Shown here one piece after another: positions 1 to 8,945 of a DNA stretch of 64,000 nt. The notes below the pieces were generated by a model. That model saw only the letters and a list, made by a program, of their open reading frames with translations, was not told where the DNA came from and ran no database searches. A program made the translations under genes and the position numbers. The stretch lies in contig NZ_AFPK01000062.1 in assembly GCF_000220525.1 (NCBI RefSeq), positions 1 to 64,000 on the forward strand, written 5' to 3'. Position 1 is the first letter of the stretch; each line of letters opens with the position of its first letter. This DNA comes from Ochrovirga pacifica (GTDB lineage: Bacteria > Bacteroidota > Bacteroidia > Flavobacteriales > Flavobacteriaceae).

Positions 1-1160
1 TATTAATTCTATCTTCTGCTCTACTATGTTTATAATTAGGAGGTGTATTTTTAAATTTAATCGTCTTTTGACCGTCTATATGTGTTTTTTGAAACTCTCT
101 TAATTCTTTTAAATTAACTTCATCATATAATACAACAGAATTTATACCTCCCTTTAATCTTATGATATCTTTAATTTCAGTTCTAGATGGCTTTGTAATT
201 CTTGAATCTCCAAAATCAGAACTATTCACTTGTACAAAATAACAATGTACATCACGACTAATCGTTTCTGTTATATTAGAAAAATAATTAATGTCTTTAT
301 TGTATTCAGAAGCAAATAATAAATCTACTTCAGAACGAAAAATAGATCGGTGAGTTATATCAGCCAACTCATAACAATTATATACACTAAAATGAATATT
401 CTTCCAGATAAATTTATTGTATGTATATGGAGAAGGTACTGGAACAATTTTATTTTGATTTCTTATTGACTTAGATTCATGAGGTGAATAGTGATTTTTT
501 AAACGAAATACCGTGATTACATCTTTTATACCATTTCTTTCAACTGGCAGACAGGTTACCATAATATTATAACAAATATTATTGATTCTAATATGTTCCA
601 AACCACCTATTATAACTCTCTGTTTTCTTCTTGATTCATCTGCAATTAAAGGTAACCATTGATATGGTATACTTACCTCAGGAAGTACTAGAAAATCAGC
701 CTTACAATTTTCTGTTTGATTTAATATATCAATAAAGTTTTTTCTTCTATCTGTTGATAAAATAGGCTTATAAAATAAAGATGCTTGAATATTTTCTTTA
801 TACACTATCATGTTAGCAACAGCTATTTTAACAATATCTTTTTGTTCTTGATTACTGCATGACACCTCATCATATTTGATAGTATCAGCATGATTATGTT
901 TAAGTGTATTTTTAAAATATGCAGATTTGATACTTTCAAATTCTAGTTGATTAAATGTACCTGAATTCCTTAGTTCATAGTTGAATTTATAATATAATTT
1001 TAAAGCATCCTCTATAATTTTGTTTGATGAATAATTTGTTATATTTTCATTATTATCCACTACTTTTTCTTCTTCTAAAAACAGATTTTCTATTAAAACA
1101 GTATTATTTACTTCATTAATATTTTGTGATGAATTATATAATTTTTGAAAAGTCAAAAAA
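1..1160 (-). pseudogene. DRT1-type reverse transcriptase, C-terminal nitrilase-like domain (fragment, runs off window)
   Basis: An open minus-strand frame of about 386 codons runs from about 1160 to the window edge. It is not headed by its own start and continues the RT gene upstream after a frameshift. I translated it by eye. It carries a nitrilase/carbon-nitrogen hydrolase pattern: Glu in VLPEVSIP (codon 677-679), Lys in RLKNHYSP (codon 497-499) and Cys in YNCYELAD (codon 374-376), the expected order of the Glu-Lys-Cys triad. An RT followed by a nitrilase-like domain is the known architecture of DRT type 1 (UG1) antiphage proteins, which are about 1,100-1,300 residues long. The fragments here sum to over 1,000 residues before the edge. 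The triad is intact, but the gene upstream is interrupted by an IS30 element and two frameshifts, so I infer it is not functional as a full-length protein. Confidence 0.7.
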
Positions 1161-1590
1161 ATGTACAATCTCATGTAGATAGATATATCTAGGAGCATAT
1201 TTAAAATTATCATTTGACAATTTTAAATCTTTATATTTTTGAATATCAAATTTTAATAAATTCGTTTCTAAATTAAAAATCGCAAAATTTAATAAAGGTT
1301 GAATTACAAAATAATGTCTAAAAAGATTTGTGTTTTTATAATTTAATATTATTTGATCTAAACGCTCTACAGTAATAATTTCGTTTTCTAAACGATCAAT
1401 ATGTGACTTAATATCTTTGTTTAAAAACTTTGGATTTAAACATAACGATAGTGCTATTGAATTGAATAAATAACTATATTGACTTTCACGAAGTTTGTTT
1501 ATATTACAAGACTTTTCTAATTCAATTACTTTTATTTTCTTTATTGATTTATGAGTTTCATTAATAAACTCTATAAAAAGCTTTGGTGTT
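1134..1590 (-). pseudogene. DRT1-type reverse transcriptase, middle segment in a shifted frame
   Basis: Just past the stop that ends the RT frame at 1561, a second frame is open from about 1590 to the stop at 1134-1136. It begins ITPKLFIEFINETHK and ends HEIVHFFDFSKII, with the composition of the neighbouring segments. It joins the RT frame by a one-base shift somewhere in 1561-1590. It joins the nitrilase frame by another one-base shift at or near a run of seven A on the plus strand (T on the coding strand, about 1155-1161). No catalytic motif was recognised; it would be the linker or thumb region between RT and nitrilase. Either two real lesions or two sequencing indels would explain the pattern. 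Confidence 0.6.
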
Positions 1591-2556
1591 ATTTTGAATT
1601 ATAAAATAGGTAAGTGCTTTTTCCCAAATTGAATTAAATTCTAAATTTATACGCCCTTTAAAAAAGGTTAAAATTTGTTTGGTTGTTTTTAAATCTTTCT
1701 TATCATCTGATAATAAAGCTAATTTTATTTTTTTTGCTAAATAAATTGAAGCACCGTATTTACTCTGTTTAATTTCACTGATACTCCTTAATTTATTAGA
1801 AGTATCAGAATAAGTTAACTCATATACATTATCATCAAAATCTTCATCTGCATTTTCTTCATCTGGTAAAAACCAAAAGGCACTACTATTTTTTTCTATA
1901 TTTTTTTTAAACTTTTCTAATACTGCATGTGATTCTTTACTGTCAAATGCATATACAGTTGTTTTATCTTTCTGTAGTATTATATTTTCATCATCTGAAT
2001 AGCTATAAACATTTGGAGTTTCTTCTTTATTAATTAGTATGTTTCGATCTATAAAAAACTTTTTTAAGATTGCTGATTTGGGCTTCTTTTCATTTTCATT
2101 AACAGAGGCATTTGATAAAACAATAATAATGTCATCAACATACCTACCATAATACACAGGTGATAAGTTATCTATTATTTTTAAATCTAAATCTTTTAAA
2201 AACCAATTCCCTATTATACCTGATGATAATAAACCTATTGGAATACAATTTTTGTAATCAATATTGTTAGGTATATTATCTTTTAACTTTAATTGATACA
2301 CTTCATGTATTTTTAAAAGCATACTTGTTAATGGTAAACTTTTATTCGAAGATTTTTTTTTAAGGTCTTTTTTAAAATTTGATAACTTATTAGTTAAATT
2401 AATATTATAAAAATATTGCTTTACATCAACACTTATCATAAGTATATCCGTTCCTTCTTCTATAAAGTTTTGAGCTTTATTTATAGCATTATCTCTCCAC
2501 TTTTGATATTGCTCGAAATAAGGTTTAAATAAACGTAAACCATTAACTAGCTGCAT
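1561..2556 (-). pseudogene. DRT1-type reverse transcriptase, RT palm domain fragment
   Basis: This frame encodes 331 residues of a reverse transcriptase. A first catalytic Asp lies in ISVDVKQYF (D44), a motif B-like stretch in IGLLSSGIIGN (about 107-117), and the YVDD box at 139-142. The apparent ATG at 2556-2554 is made by the terminal bases of the IS30 inverted repeat, so it is a junction artefact and not the native start. The missing N-terminus lies beyond the IS at 3651-4118. The frame stops at 1561 and continues one base out of phase. RTs of this kind belong to the UG/Abi defence group and not to retrons or group II introns: no maturase or ncRNA pattern is seen, and the C-terminal partner is a nitrilase-like domain. 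The catalytic residues look intact. Confidence 0.75.
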
Positions 2557-2577
2557 TCAATGTTGTAACGCAACAAA
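2555..2577. repeat. IS30 terminal inverted repeat (3' end of transposase)
   Basis: ATTCAAT, then four unmatched bases, then TAACGCAACAAA. This matches the reverse complement of 3628-3650 at 19 of 23 positions. Its first two bases help create the spurious ATG of the RT fragment. Confidence 0.8.
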
Positions 2578-2599
2578 CGTTGCCTTTTTTAGTTTGATA

Positions 2600-3604
2600 C
2601 TAAGCTACATTTTTTAGTTCAAAATCCATAATTTCATTAGGCGTTTTATAACCAATTATTTTTCGAGGTCTATTGTTAAGTTTATCTTGAATTTTGAGGA
2701 GTAATTTTTCATCAATTAGATTAAAATCTGTTCCTTTTGGGAGGTATCTTCTGATGAGTCCATTAGTGTTTTCATTAGTACCTCTTTCCCATGAAGAGTA
2801 GGGGTGAGCAAAGTATATTTTCATACCTGTATTACGTGTTATTTTTTCGTGTCTAGCCATTTCAATTCCGTTGTCATAAGTCATCGTTTTTTTGAATATA
2901 GGGTTTAGTTTATTTAATATTCTGGAAAACATTTTCTCAACTTCTTTTGAATTTCTAGCTTTTAGTTTTACGATTAAAGTATACCTAGATTTTCGTTCTA
3001 CAATGGTTCCAATAGCAGATTTTTGATTTTTACCAATCATTAAATCACCTTCCCAGTGTCCTATTTCTTCTCTAAGTTCAATATGCTTAGGTCTATTGTC
3101 AATACTGACTTGGTTGATTATTTTACTACCAGTTCCACGTTTCTTTTTAACAGGTCTACGTCTTGTTTTTTTACGCACTAGTAGTTTGATAAGTTTTTTG
3201 TTTAAACTAGCTTGTGGTCTAGTGTAAATGTGTCTATAAATGGCTTCATGAGAAATAGACATGATAGGATCATTAGGATAAAGTTCCTTAATTCTTCCAG
3301 CAATTTGCTCAGGAGTCCATTCAGACAAAAGACCTTTATATACAAAATATTTTAAAGGTTTATGTGTACTGATTTTATCTAGATTTCTTTTGTTTAAGTA
3401 ATCATCTTTAGCGCACCAATGAGATAAATGAGCATCATATTTATCATTAGAATTAATAACTAATTTATTTACTTCTCTGGTGATTGTTGATCTTGATCTA
3501 TTGAGCTGTTTAGCGATGTAAGCTTTGGATCTATTTTCATTTAAAAGAGTCTCAATTTGGACCCTTTCTTTTAAGGTAAGTCTTCTATGTTTTTTTACTT
3601 CCAT
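2600..3604 (-). CDS. IS30-family transposase
   Basis: A 334-residue DDE transposase, full length for IS30. Residues 6-50 form an N-terminal helix-turn-helix region typical of IS30 (LTLKERVQIETLL, then AKQLNRSRSTITREV). The integrase core shows Asp187 (HWEGDLM), Asp244 (MTYDNG) and Glu278 (ERGTNEN). The D-D spacing is 57 and the D-E spacing is 34, as expected for the family. The ATG at 3604 lies 24 bp inside the nearer inverted repeat. The frame is intact with all three acidic residues, so the element may still be able to move. No second copy is in this window. Confidence 0.95.
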   Translation of the reverse strand: MEVKKHRRLTLKERVQIETLLNENRSKAYIAKQLNRSRSTITREVNKLVINSNDKYDAHLSHWCAKDDYLNKRNLDKISTHKPLKYFVYKGLLSEWTPEQIAGRIKELYPNDPIMSISHEAIYRHIYTRPQASLNKKLIKLLVRKKTRRRPVKKKRGTGSKIINQVSIDNRPKHIELREEIGHWEGDLMIGKNQKSAIGTIVERKSRYTLIVKLKARNSKEVEKMFSRILNKLNPIFKKTMTYDNGIEMARHEKITRNTGMKIYFAHPYSSWERGTNENTNGLIRRYLPKGTDFNLIDEKLLLKIQDKLNNRPRKIIGYKTPNEIMDFELKNVA

Positions 3605-3627
3605 TATAACAAATCTATAAAATTAGA

Positions 3628-3650
3628 TTTGTTGCGTTAAGTTATTGAAT
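3628..3650. repeat. IS30 terminal inverted repeat (5' end of transposase)
   Basis: TTTGTTGCGTTA, four bases, then ATTGAAT, the mirror of 2555-2577. It supplies the in-frame TAA that ends the upstream DRT1 fragment. Confidence 0.8.
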
Positions 3651-4118
3651 AGAGCCTACTTTACTTTTCGACTCATCTAACTCTAAAGCATATGCGTAAT
3701 TATTTTTTTTATATGTATCATTTAAACACACCCCTTCATTTAATATCCATAATAATGAAACTAGGTGAATCTCTATTGGTGCATCAATCAAGTAATTACA
3801 AGATTCAACATTATAGTGTTCATTAGAAAATTTATTTGTAATAATAAAATCTTCTGAATCATCAATTTTATCATGCTCAAACTTTTTTGGAATTACAACA
3901 TAGTCTATATTAGAAAGTAATTCCTTAAAATAATTTGATTCCTCAAGAGGAGTATTTGTGTTTAAAAAAGCTACTAATTCATCTAATTTAGACTCAAAAT
4001 TATTTTCTGCTTCAAAAGAAGCTATACGTTCTCTTAAAAAAAGGAAAAAGTTGTCGTAGTATGAATAACTTTTTAATTTTCTAAATACCTTTTCAATCTC
4101 TTTTTTAGTGTATTTCAT
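3642..4118 (-). pseudogene. DRT1-type reverse transcriptase, N-terminal fragment
   Basis: The ATG at 4118 opens a 158-codon frame. Its last three residues (SIQ) and stop lie in the IS30 inverted repeat, so the natural gene continued past 3651. The tail reads ILNEGVCLNDTYKKNNYAYALELDES, which resembles the segment just before the first RT motifs in Abi/UG reverse transcriptases, and the RT fragment resumes on the other side of the IS with LRLFKPYFEQ. The start is credible: ATG follows an A/T-rich 65-bp gap after hsdR, so the gene was the last member of the hsd operon or lay directly downstream. Alone, this fragment has no catalytic residues. Confidence 0.7.
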
Positions 4119-4183
4119 TTTTATTTTTTTTAACCATGTGCTAAATCAAATCCATTCCCTATAATCACTAATCTATTCATTCC

Positions 4184-7100
4184 TTACCTTCTAAATTCTT
4201 GATATACTTTTTTGAGCATGTAATTTTTAACAATGTTTCCAAACTCTTTGTCGTTCATCATTTTAGTAAAAATGTCTTGATTTTGTTCCATGCGGTTGAT
4301 GGTTGTATCTAAGAATTTGTCATCAAAACCAAACTTAAAATTATCCATTGAATTAGATTTTGCTTGTACAGCTAAATCGGCATCACCTATCAACTCTTCA
4401 TATATTTGGTCAAAGAATAATTTATCAGCATCGCTAAACTCTGTCCCAAAACGTTTGTTTAACACGTTGATAATTTCTGATAAAGCCGTTTCTTCTTCTT
4501 TTGTCATTCTTATACCTGCTTCACCCCCGCTATCTAACTCATAAACACTACTATCCTCTAGCACAATATTTTGTTCTGAAATTTTTTGAAGTCTATAATA
4601 CTCTAAAGAAACCTCATCTCCTAACTTGAACTTGTCATCTTGACTTGTTCTAGGAAGCTTTTTGATTAAAAAGCGAGCATAGGTAAACAATTTCTCTAAA
4701 TCTACATCTGTAAAAGGCATGATTTGCGTTAGGAAAGAATATGCTCTGGTAAATACTTGTAAGGTATGTTTTAAATCTTCTTGAGTTACCACCGTTCCTA
4801 TAGTATCTTCTTTTGTATTTTCTTTAGGTAATTGTTTGAATCTTTCTACTGCAGGATCTATGAAAGCATTTAATTTTCCTTGTTGAGAAGCCGTTAGGGT
4901 TTTTACAGATTTAAAATAGATATTACAAAAATTATCTACTTCGGACGGCCAAATGATTTGAGCTACTTCTATTTGTACTTTTAAATCGTATAAATGGTTG
5001 GGGTCTGAATTTTCGGATATGGATGTTTGTTCGTAATAAGGCTGAAAAGCATTTAATATTTCTTCTGTATCATTTGCAAAATCTAAGACAAAAGTATCAT
5101 CTTTTCCCGCACACATACGGTTTAAACGAGATAAGGTCTGTACTGCTTTTACTCCAGAAAGTTTTTTATCTACATACATGGTATGTAGTAAAGGTTGGTC
5201 AAAACCTGTTTGATATTTGTCTGCTACTAATAGTAGTTGATAATCATTGGAAGCAAATTTTTTGGGCACTTCTTTTTCAGCAAAGCCATTTAACTCCACT
5301 TCTGTAACACCTTCTGGTGCATTGCTATGTATTACTTTTCCTGAAAAGGCTACTATTGTTTTGATATCCTTGTACCCTTTTTCTTGGATGTATTTATCAA
5401 ATTCTTCTTTGTAACGTACGGCATGTAACCTAGAACTACTCACAACCATTGCTTTGGCTTTACCACCAATTTTATTAGTAACTACTTGACGGAAATGCTC
5501 TACCATTACTTCGGTTTTTTGAGCTAAATTATGCGGATGTAAAGACATAAATCGACCAATAGCTCTGGCTGCTTTTTTCTTATTTACTTTAGGGTCATCT
5601 TCAATTTGTTTGGACAGTTTGTAATAGGTTTTATAAGTGGTGTAATTCTTTAGCACATCTAAAATAAATCCTTCTTCTATGGCTTGTTTCATAGAATATA
5701 AATGGAAAGGAACTGGCTTTCCATTGGCTCCTTTGGTACCAAAGACTTCTACTGTTTTTGGTTTTGGAGTCGCTGTAAAACCAAAAAAACTTAAATTCTC
5801 TTGTTTCCCACGTGCTAACATCGATTTTCTGATTTCATCCTCTGCATCTTCTTCTAAGCCTGACTCATTTTCTTCTAGTTCTGCTGATTCTAATGATTTT
5901 GCAGACAGTACTTCTTTCATTTTTTTTGTTGCTTCACCACCTTGAGAAGAATGTGCTTCGTCTATGATGACGGCATACTTTTTAGCAGGGATTTCGTCAA
6001 TTTTCTCTAATATGAACGGGAATTTTTGAAGTGTGGTAATGATGATGTTTGATCCTGAGGCTAAAGCATCTGCTAATTGTTGAGAATTTTTGTCAATTTT
6101 TTGAACCACACCTTCTTTGTGTTCAAATTGATATATGGTATTTTGTAACTGAGTATCTAATACTTTTCTATCTGTAATTACAATTACAGAATCGAATATT
6201 CTTTCATTTTTAGTATTGTGTAAACTCGATAATCTATAAGACAGCCAGGCAATGGAATTTGATTTTCCAGAACCTGCAGAATGTTGTATTAAATAGTTTT
6301 TACCCACTCCATGCAACCTAGCATCTTCGGTAGCTTTACGAACTACTTGCATTTGATGAAAACGAGGAAAAATAATGGTTTCTTTTTTCTTTTTTACACC
6401 ATTTAGCTCAAATTCTTCAACACTTAAGTGTAAGAATTTACCAATAATGTCCATAAAACTATCTTTGGCCCACACTTGTTCCCACAGATAAGCTGTTTTG
6501 TATCCCTTTTTATTTGGAGGATTTCCTGCTCCGTTGTTATGTCCTAAATTAAAAGGAAGATATCTTGTGTTTTTTCCTGCTAATTTAGTGGTCATATAAC
6601 ATTCATCTGTGTCTACTGCAAAATGAACTAAGGCTCGCTTTTTAAATTTAAAAATAGGCTCATTCGGTTCTCGATCGTACACATATTGTTTTTTTGCATT
6701 GTCTACCGATTGACCTGAAAATTGATTTTTAAGTTCAATGGTTGCTATGGGCATTCCATTTAGAGCCAAAACCATGTCTAAAGAGTTTTTTCCCACTCTC
6801 TCGTAATATACTTGCCTAGTTACGGTTAAGTTATTGGCTGCATATAATTTTTCGGCTTCGGGATTTAACGTACTTTCAGGTTTGAAAAAAGCCATTTGAA
6901 ATTTTACTCCATAATCTGTAAATCCTTTACGAATGACATCTAAGACACCACGCAGCTCTATTTCTTTGATTAATCTGGTAATGACCTTTTTTTCTACCTC
7001 TTCTTTGTGAATGGTCTCTAGTTTTTTCCACAGTAGAGGTTGAGAAGATTTTAGAAAATTAGTGACCTCATTAGGAAACAAGCCCAAATCTGCATTAAAG

Positions 7101-7195
7101 TCTTTTGCTATTCCTTTTGTGTATCCTCCATTTTGGAGTAAAGCTTCTTCTATTGCTACTTCAAAAGTTAATTCTGTATGTATTCCTTTTGCCAT
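4184..7195 (-). CDS. hsdR: Type I restriction enzyme, R (endonuclease/translocase) subunit
   Basis: A 1003-residue HsdR subunit, normal length. It combines the nuclease and the ATP-driven DNA translocase that cuts DNA lacking the cognate m6A mark. The N-terminal PD-(D/E)xK nuclease shows D140, then E154-x-K156 (ATIELKNQ). The SF2 motor shows Walker A at about 305-312 (QHSAGSGKS), a DEAH box (IIDEAHSSQ), motif III (FGFTATPK) and motif VI (QTLSRLNRM). The C-terminus (about 850-1003) is helical, as needed for docking on HsdM. It is the last intact gene of the hsdM-hsdS-AlbA_2-hsdR unit, with a 72-bp gap before it. All catalytic motifs are present, so restriction is probably active. Confidence 0.97.
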   Translation of the reverse strand: MAKGIHTELTFEVAIEEALLQNGGYTKGIAKDFNADLGLFPNEVTNFLKSSQPLLWKKLETIHKEEVEKKVITRLIKEIELRGVLDVIRKGFTDYGVKFQMAFFKPESTLNPEAEKLYAANNLTVTRQVYYERVGKNSLDMVLALNGMPIATIELKNQFSGQSVDNAKKQYVYDREPNEPIFKFKKRALVHFAVDTDECYMTTKLAGKNTRYLPFNLGHNNGAGNPPNKKGYKTAYLWEQVWAKDSFMDIIGKFLHLSVEEFELNGVKKKKETIIFPRFHQMQVVRKATEDARLHGVGKNYLIQHSAGSGKSNSIAWLSYRLSSLHNTKNERIFDSVIVITDRKVLDTQLQNTIYQFEHKEGVVQKIDKNSQQLADALASGSNIIITTLQKFPFILEKIDEIPAKKYAVIIDEAHSSQGGEATKKMKEVLSAKSLESAELEENESGLEEDAEDEIRKSMLARGKQENLSFFGFTATPKPKTVEVFGTKGANGKPVPFHLYSMKQAIEEGFILDVLKNYTTYKTYYKLSKQIEDDPKVNKKKAARAIGRFMSLHPHNLAQKTEVMVEHFRQVVTNKIGGKAKAMVVSSSRLHAVRYKEEFDKYIQEKGYKDIKTIVAFSGKVIHSNAPEGVTEVELNGFAEKEVPKKFASNDYQLLLVADKYQTGFDQPLLHTMYVDKKLSGVKAVQTLSRLNRMCAGKDDTFVLDFANDTEEILNAFQPYYEQTSISENSDPNHLYDLKVQIEVAQIIWPSEVDNFCNIYFKSVKTLTASQQGKLNAFIDPAVERFKQLPKENTKEDTIGTVVTQEDLKHTLQVFTRAYSFLTQIMPFTDVDLEKLFTYARFLIKKLPRTSQDDKFKLGDEVSLEYYRLQKISEQNIVLEDSSVYELDSGGEAGIRMTKEEETALSEIINVLNKRFGTEFSDADKLFFDQIYEELIGDADLAVQAKSNSMDNFKFGFDDKFLDTTINRMEQNQDIFTKMMNDKEFGNIVKNYMLKKVYQEFRR

Positions 7196-7267
7196 TTTTA
7201 ATCTGTTAACCTGTCTAATTTTCTATAAGTATAACTAAAGTATAACTAAAAAGTATTGTAGTTTTAG

Positions 7268-8938
7268 TTATACTTTTTGCCATTTAGGGTACCTTGTAGT
7301 CCCTTTATTTACAATGGTTTGGTCTTTTTTAGACATTGCGTAAATAATATTTCTGACTTTGTTTGCTTTCTTTTGTTCATCTAAAATATCGGGAAGTATA
7401 TCTAAAATTAACTTTTCAATATCTTGTTTAGAAGCCGTGTTGTATTTTTCAAGATACTCTAAAATCATTTTTTTGTAATGCTCGTCTTTAAAACCTCTTA
7501 ATTTTATATAATCCGATTTTTCTCCAGTCACATTAGCAACCAATTCTGAGATGTACAAATTGGGTTTTCTCCCCTCTATTAATTTTTGTTTTTTTAGAAA
7601 ACGGATTTCTATATCCTTTAGCGGTAAGCCTTTTTGTACTCTATCTAACAAAACCACTGTTTTTAAATCCAAGTCTGTTTTGCTCATTAACAACTTGGTG
7701 TAATTTTCATCCCAAATTCTTCCTGGAATTTTTACAATTACTTTGTTGGCATCCGATAAATCAAAATCGGGCATTGGGAAGAAACGTTCTTTTTGTTTTA
7801 AAAACATACGTTTGATCCCACTTCCTATGGTGTCTATCATGTTTAGATTGACCATTGCATCGGCCAGAAAAGCATTTCTATAATATTCTGGCGGAGCATC
7901 TTGCTCTATCACTGTTTCTACATTTTGTGGTAAAAAAGCACCTAAGTTAGAAAACACCAGTTCGTCTGATTTTTCTACTACTGTTATTTTGCCTTGTAAA
8001 CTATAGTCTTGATGCGCAATACAGTTGTGTAAAGCTTCACGAATTACAAAAGCATCGTACATTTTAATTTCTGTAGGAAACAAAGAATTGTCTTTGATGT
8101 AACGGTAGGTTAGATTTCTTATTCTAGAAAAAACTTCAGAAGAGTTTAGCACAAAAGGAACGGTAAAGTGTTCGTAATCTAATTCTACATTGTTTTTATC
8201 TTTTAAAATCCATGAGATTTTTGCCACGGCAGGATTTAGAAAATGTACTGCTTCCTCTTTTCCCAACAATAAAATAGTGGTGTTGGTTATATTACCTTGG
8301 ATGGTGATTTTTGCTTTGTTTAAAAAAGTACTATCGTTCCAAGTATCACATTCGGTAGCTCTTCTAGGGTTTTTCTCTTTGTACTCTTCACGTGCTTTGG
8401 TAATTGCCTTGGGGTCTAAATCTTGTAGTGTTGCTGTAGGAATGATTTGAGCAGACCAATCTACTTTGTTGCTTTGGTTTCTGATGGTTTCTACTTCTAC
8501 CAAATTTAAAGCTCCTATTTCTTCACCATCACGACCGTAGTAATGTCCTTCCCAAGCAATGGGAATTCCTTTAGGAGCAGGAGGAATTTGAAAAGCTACT
8601 ACTCTTCCTTCGGGATAAGTAAGTTCGTGAATTTCGGTAAAGGTAATTCTGTTGGTTGTTTTGTTTGCGATTTCGGCTTTTAAGCTATGTAAATCTGCTC
8701 TGTTATTACGGTAAGTAGTTCCTACAATAGGTCTAGGAACAGGTTTGTCTTTAATTCCAAAAAGCAACCAAGCAGCGGGCTGATGTTTTAAGTTGGCTTC
8801 GTTGGCCAAGGCAGAAAAATACTTTCCTAATTTTCTGGTATCAAAATTAGTTTTGGCTTCTTTAAACTCTACACATTCTGTTTCCGAAATTAAATTACGA
8901 AAATGATTTATTTGTGTTTTTAGCTCTGCTTGTGTCAT
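7268..8938 (-). CDS. AlbA_2 (Schlafen-type) and HATPase_c_4-type protein within the hsd operon
   Basis: A 556-residue protein. Residues about 10-160 match the Schlafen AlbA_2 domain pattern (ETECVEFKEAKTNFD at the start, later GHYYGRDGEE and a GIKD loop). The middle third has the ATP-binding-fold pattern found with it in COG2865-type proteins: EALHNCIAHQDYS, then DELVFSNLGAFLP and GSGIKRMF. The C-terminus looks like a winged-helix tail. Proteins of this type are often encoded between hsdS and hsdR or beside other defence genes. They are described as putative transcriptional regulators or helicase-related, but their role in type I restriction is not settled. It lies 7 bp after hsdS and is clearly co-transcribed. 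No transmembrane or signal sequence is seen. Confidence 0.85.
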   Translation of the reverse strand: MTQAELKTQINHFRNLISETECVEFKEAKTNFDTRKLGKYFSALANEANLKHQPAAWLLFGIKDKPVPRPIVGTTYRNNRADLHSLKAEIANKTTNRITFTEIHELTYPEGRVVAFQIPPAPKGIPIAWEGHYYGRDGEEIGALNLVEVETIRNQSNKVDWSAQIIPTATLQDLDPKAITKAREEYKEKNPRRATECDTWNDSTFLNKAKITIQGNITNTTILLLGKEEAVHFLNPAVAKISWILKDKNNVELDYEHFTVPFVLNSSEVFSRIRNLTYRYIKDNSLFPTEIKMYDAFVIREALHNCIAHQDYSLQGKITVVEKSDELVFSNLGAFLPQNVETVIEQDAPPEYYRNAFLADAMVNLNMIDTIGSGIKRMFLKQKERFFPMPDFDLSDANKVIVKIPGRIWDENYTKLLMSKTDLDLKTVVLLDRVQKGLPLKDIEIRFLKKQKLIEGRKPNLYISELVANVTGEKSDYIKLRGFKDEHYKKMILEYLEKYNTASKQDIEKLILDILPDILDEQKKANKVRNIIYAMSKKDQTIVNKGTTRYPKWQKV

Positions 8939-8945
8939 CTTTATT

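Larger units (their letters stand above)
2555..3650 (-). mobile_element. IS30-family insertion sequence
   Basis: The element is 1,096 bp and carries one transposase gene (2600-3604). It is bounded by 23-bp inverted repeats at 2555-2577 and 3628-3650. The repeat ends share outer ATTCAAT and inner TAACGCAACAAA, with a 4-bp unmatched centre (gttg against aact). It sits inside the DRT1-type gene and splits it between residues near ELDESKSK on the upstream side and LRLFKPYFEQ on the downstream side. I could not find a matching 2-4 bp target duplication at the two borders (tgc against aga). Size, single ORF and repeat layout fit IS30. Confidence 0.9.

Noticed and set aside
1134-1590. Programmed ribosomal frameshifting in the RT gene
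   Set aside because: Two separate shifts plus an IS insertion fit decay or sequencing error better; no slippery-site plus pseudoknot arrangement was seen.
1561-2556. Reading the RT frame as a complete stand-alone reverse transcriptase (retron or group II intron type)
   Set aside because: Its ATG is formed by the IS inverted repeat, the N-terminus is on the other side of the IS, and the C-terminal continuation is nitrilase-like.
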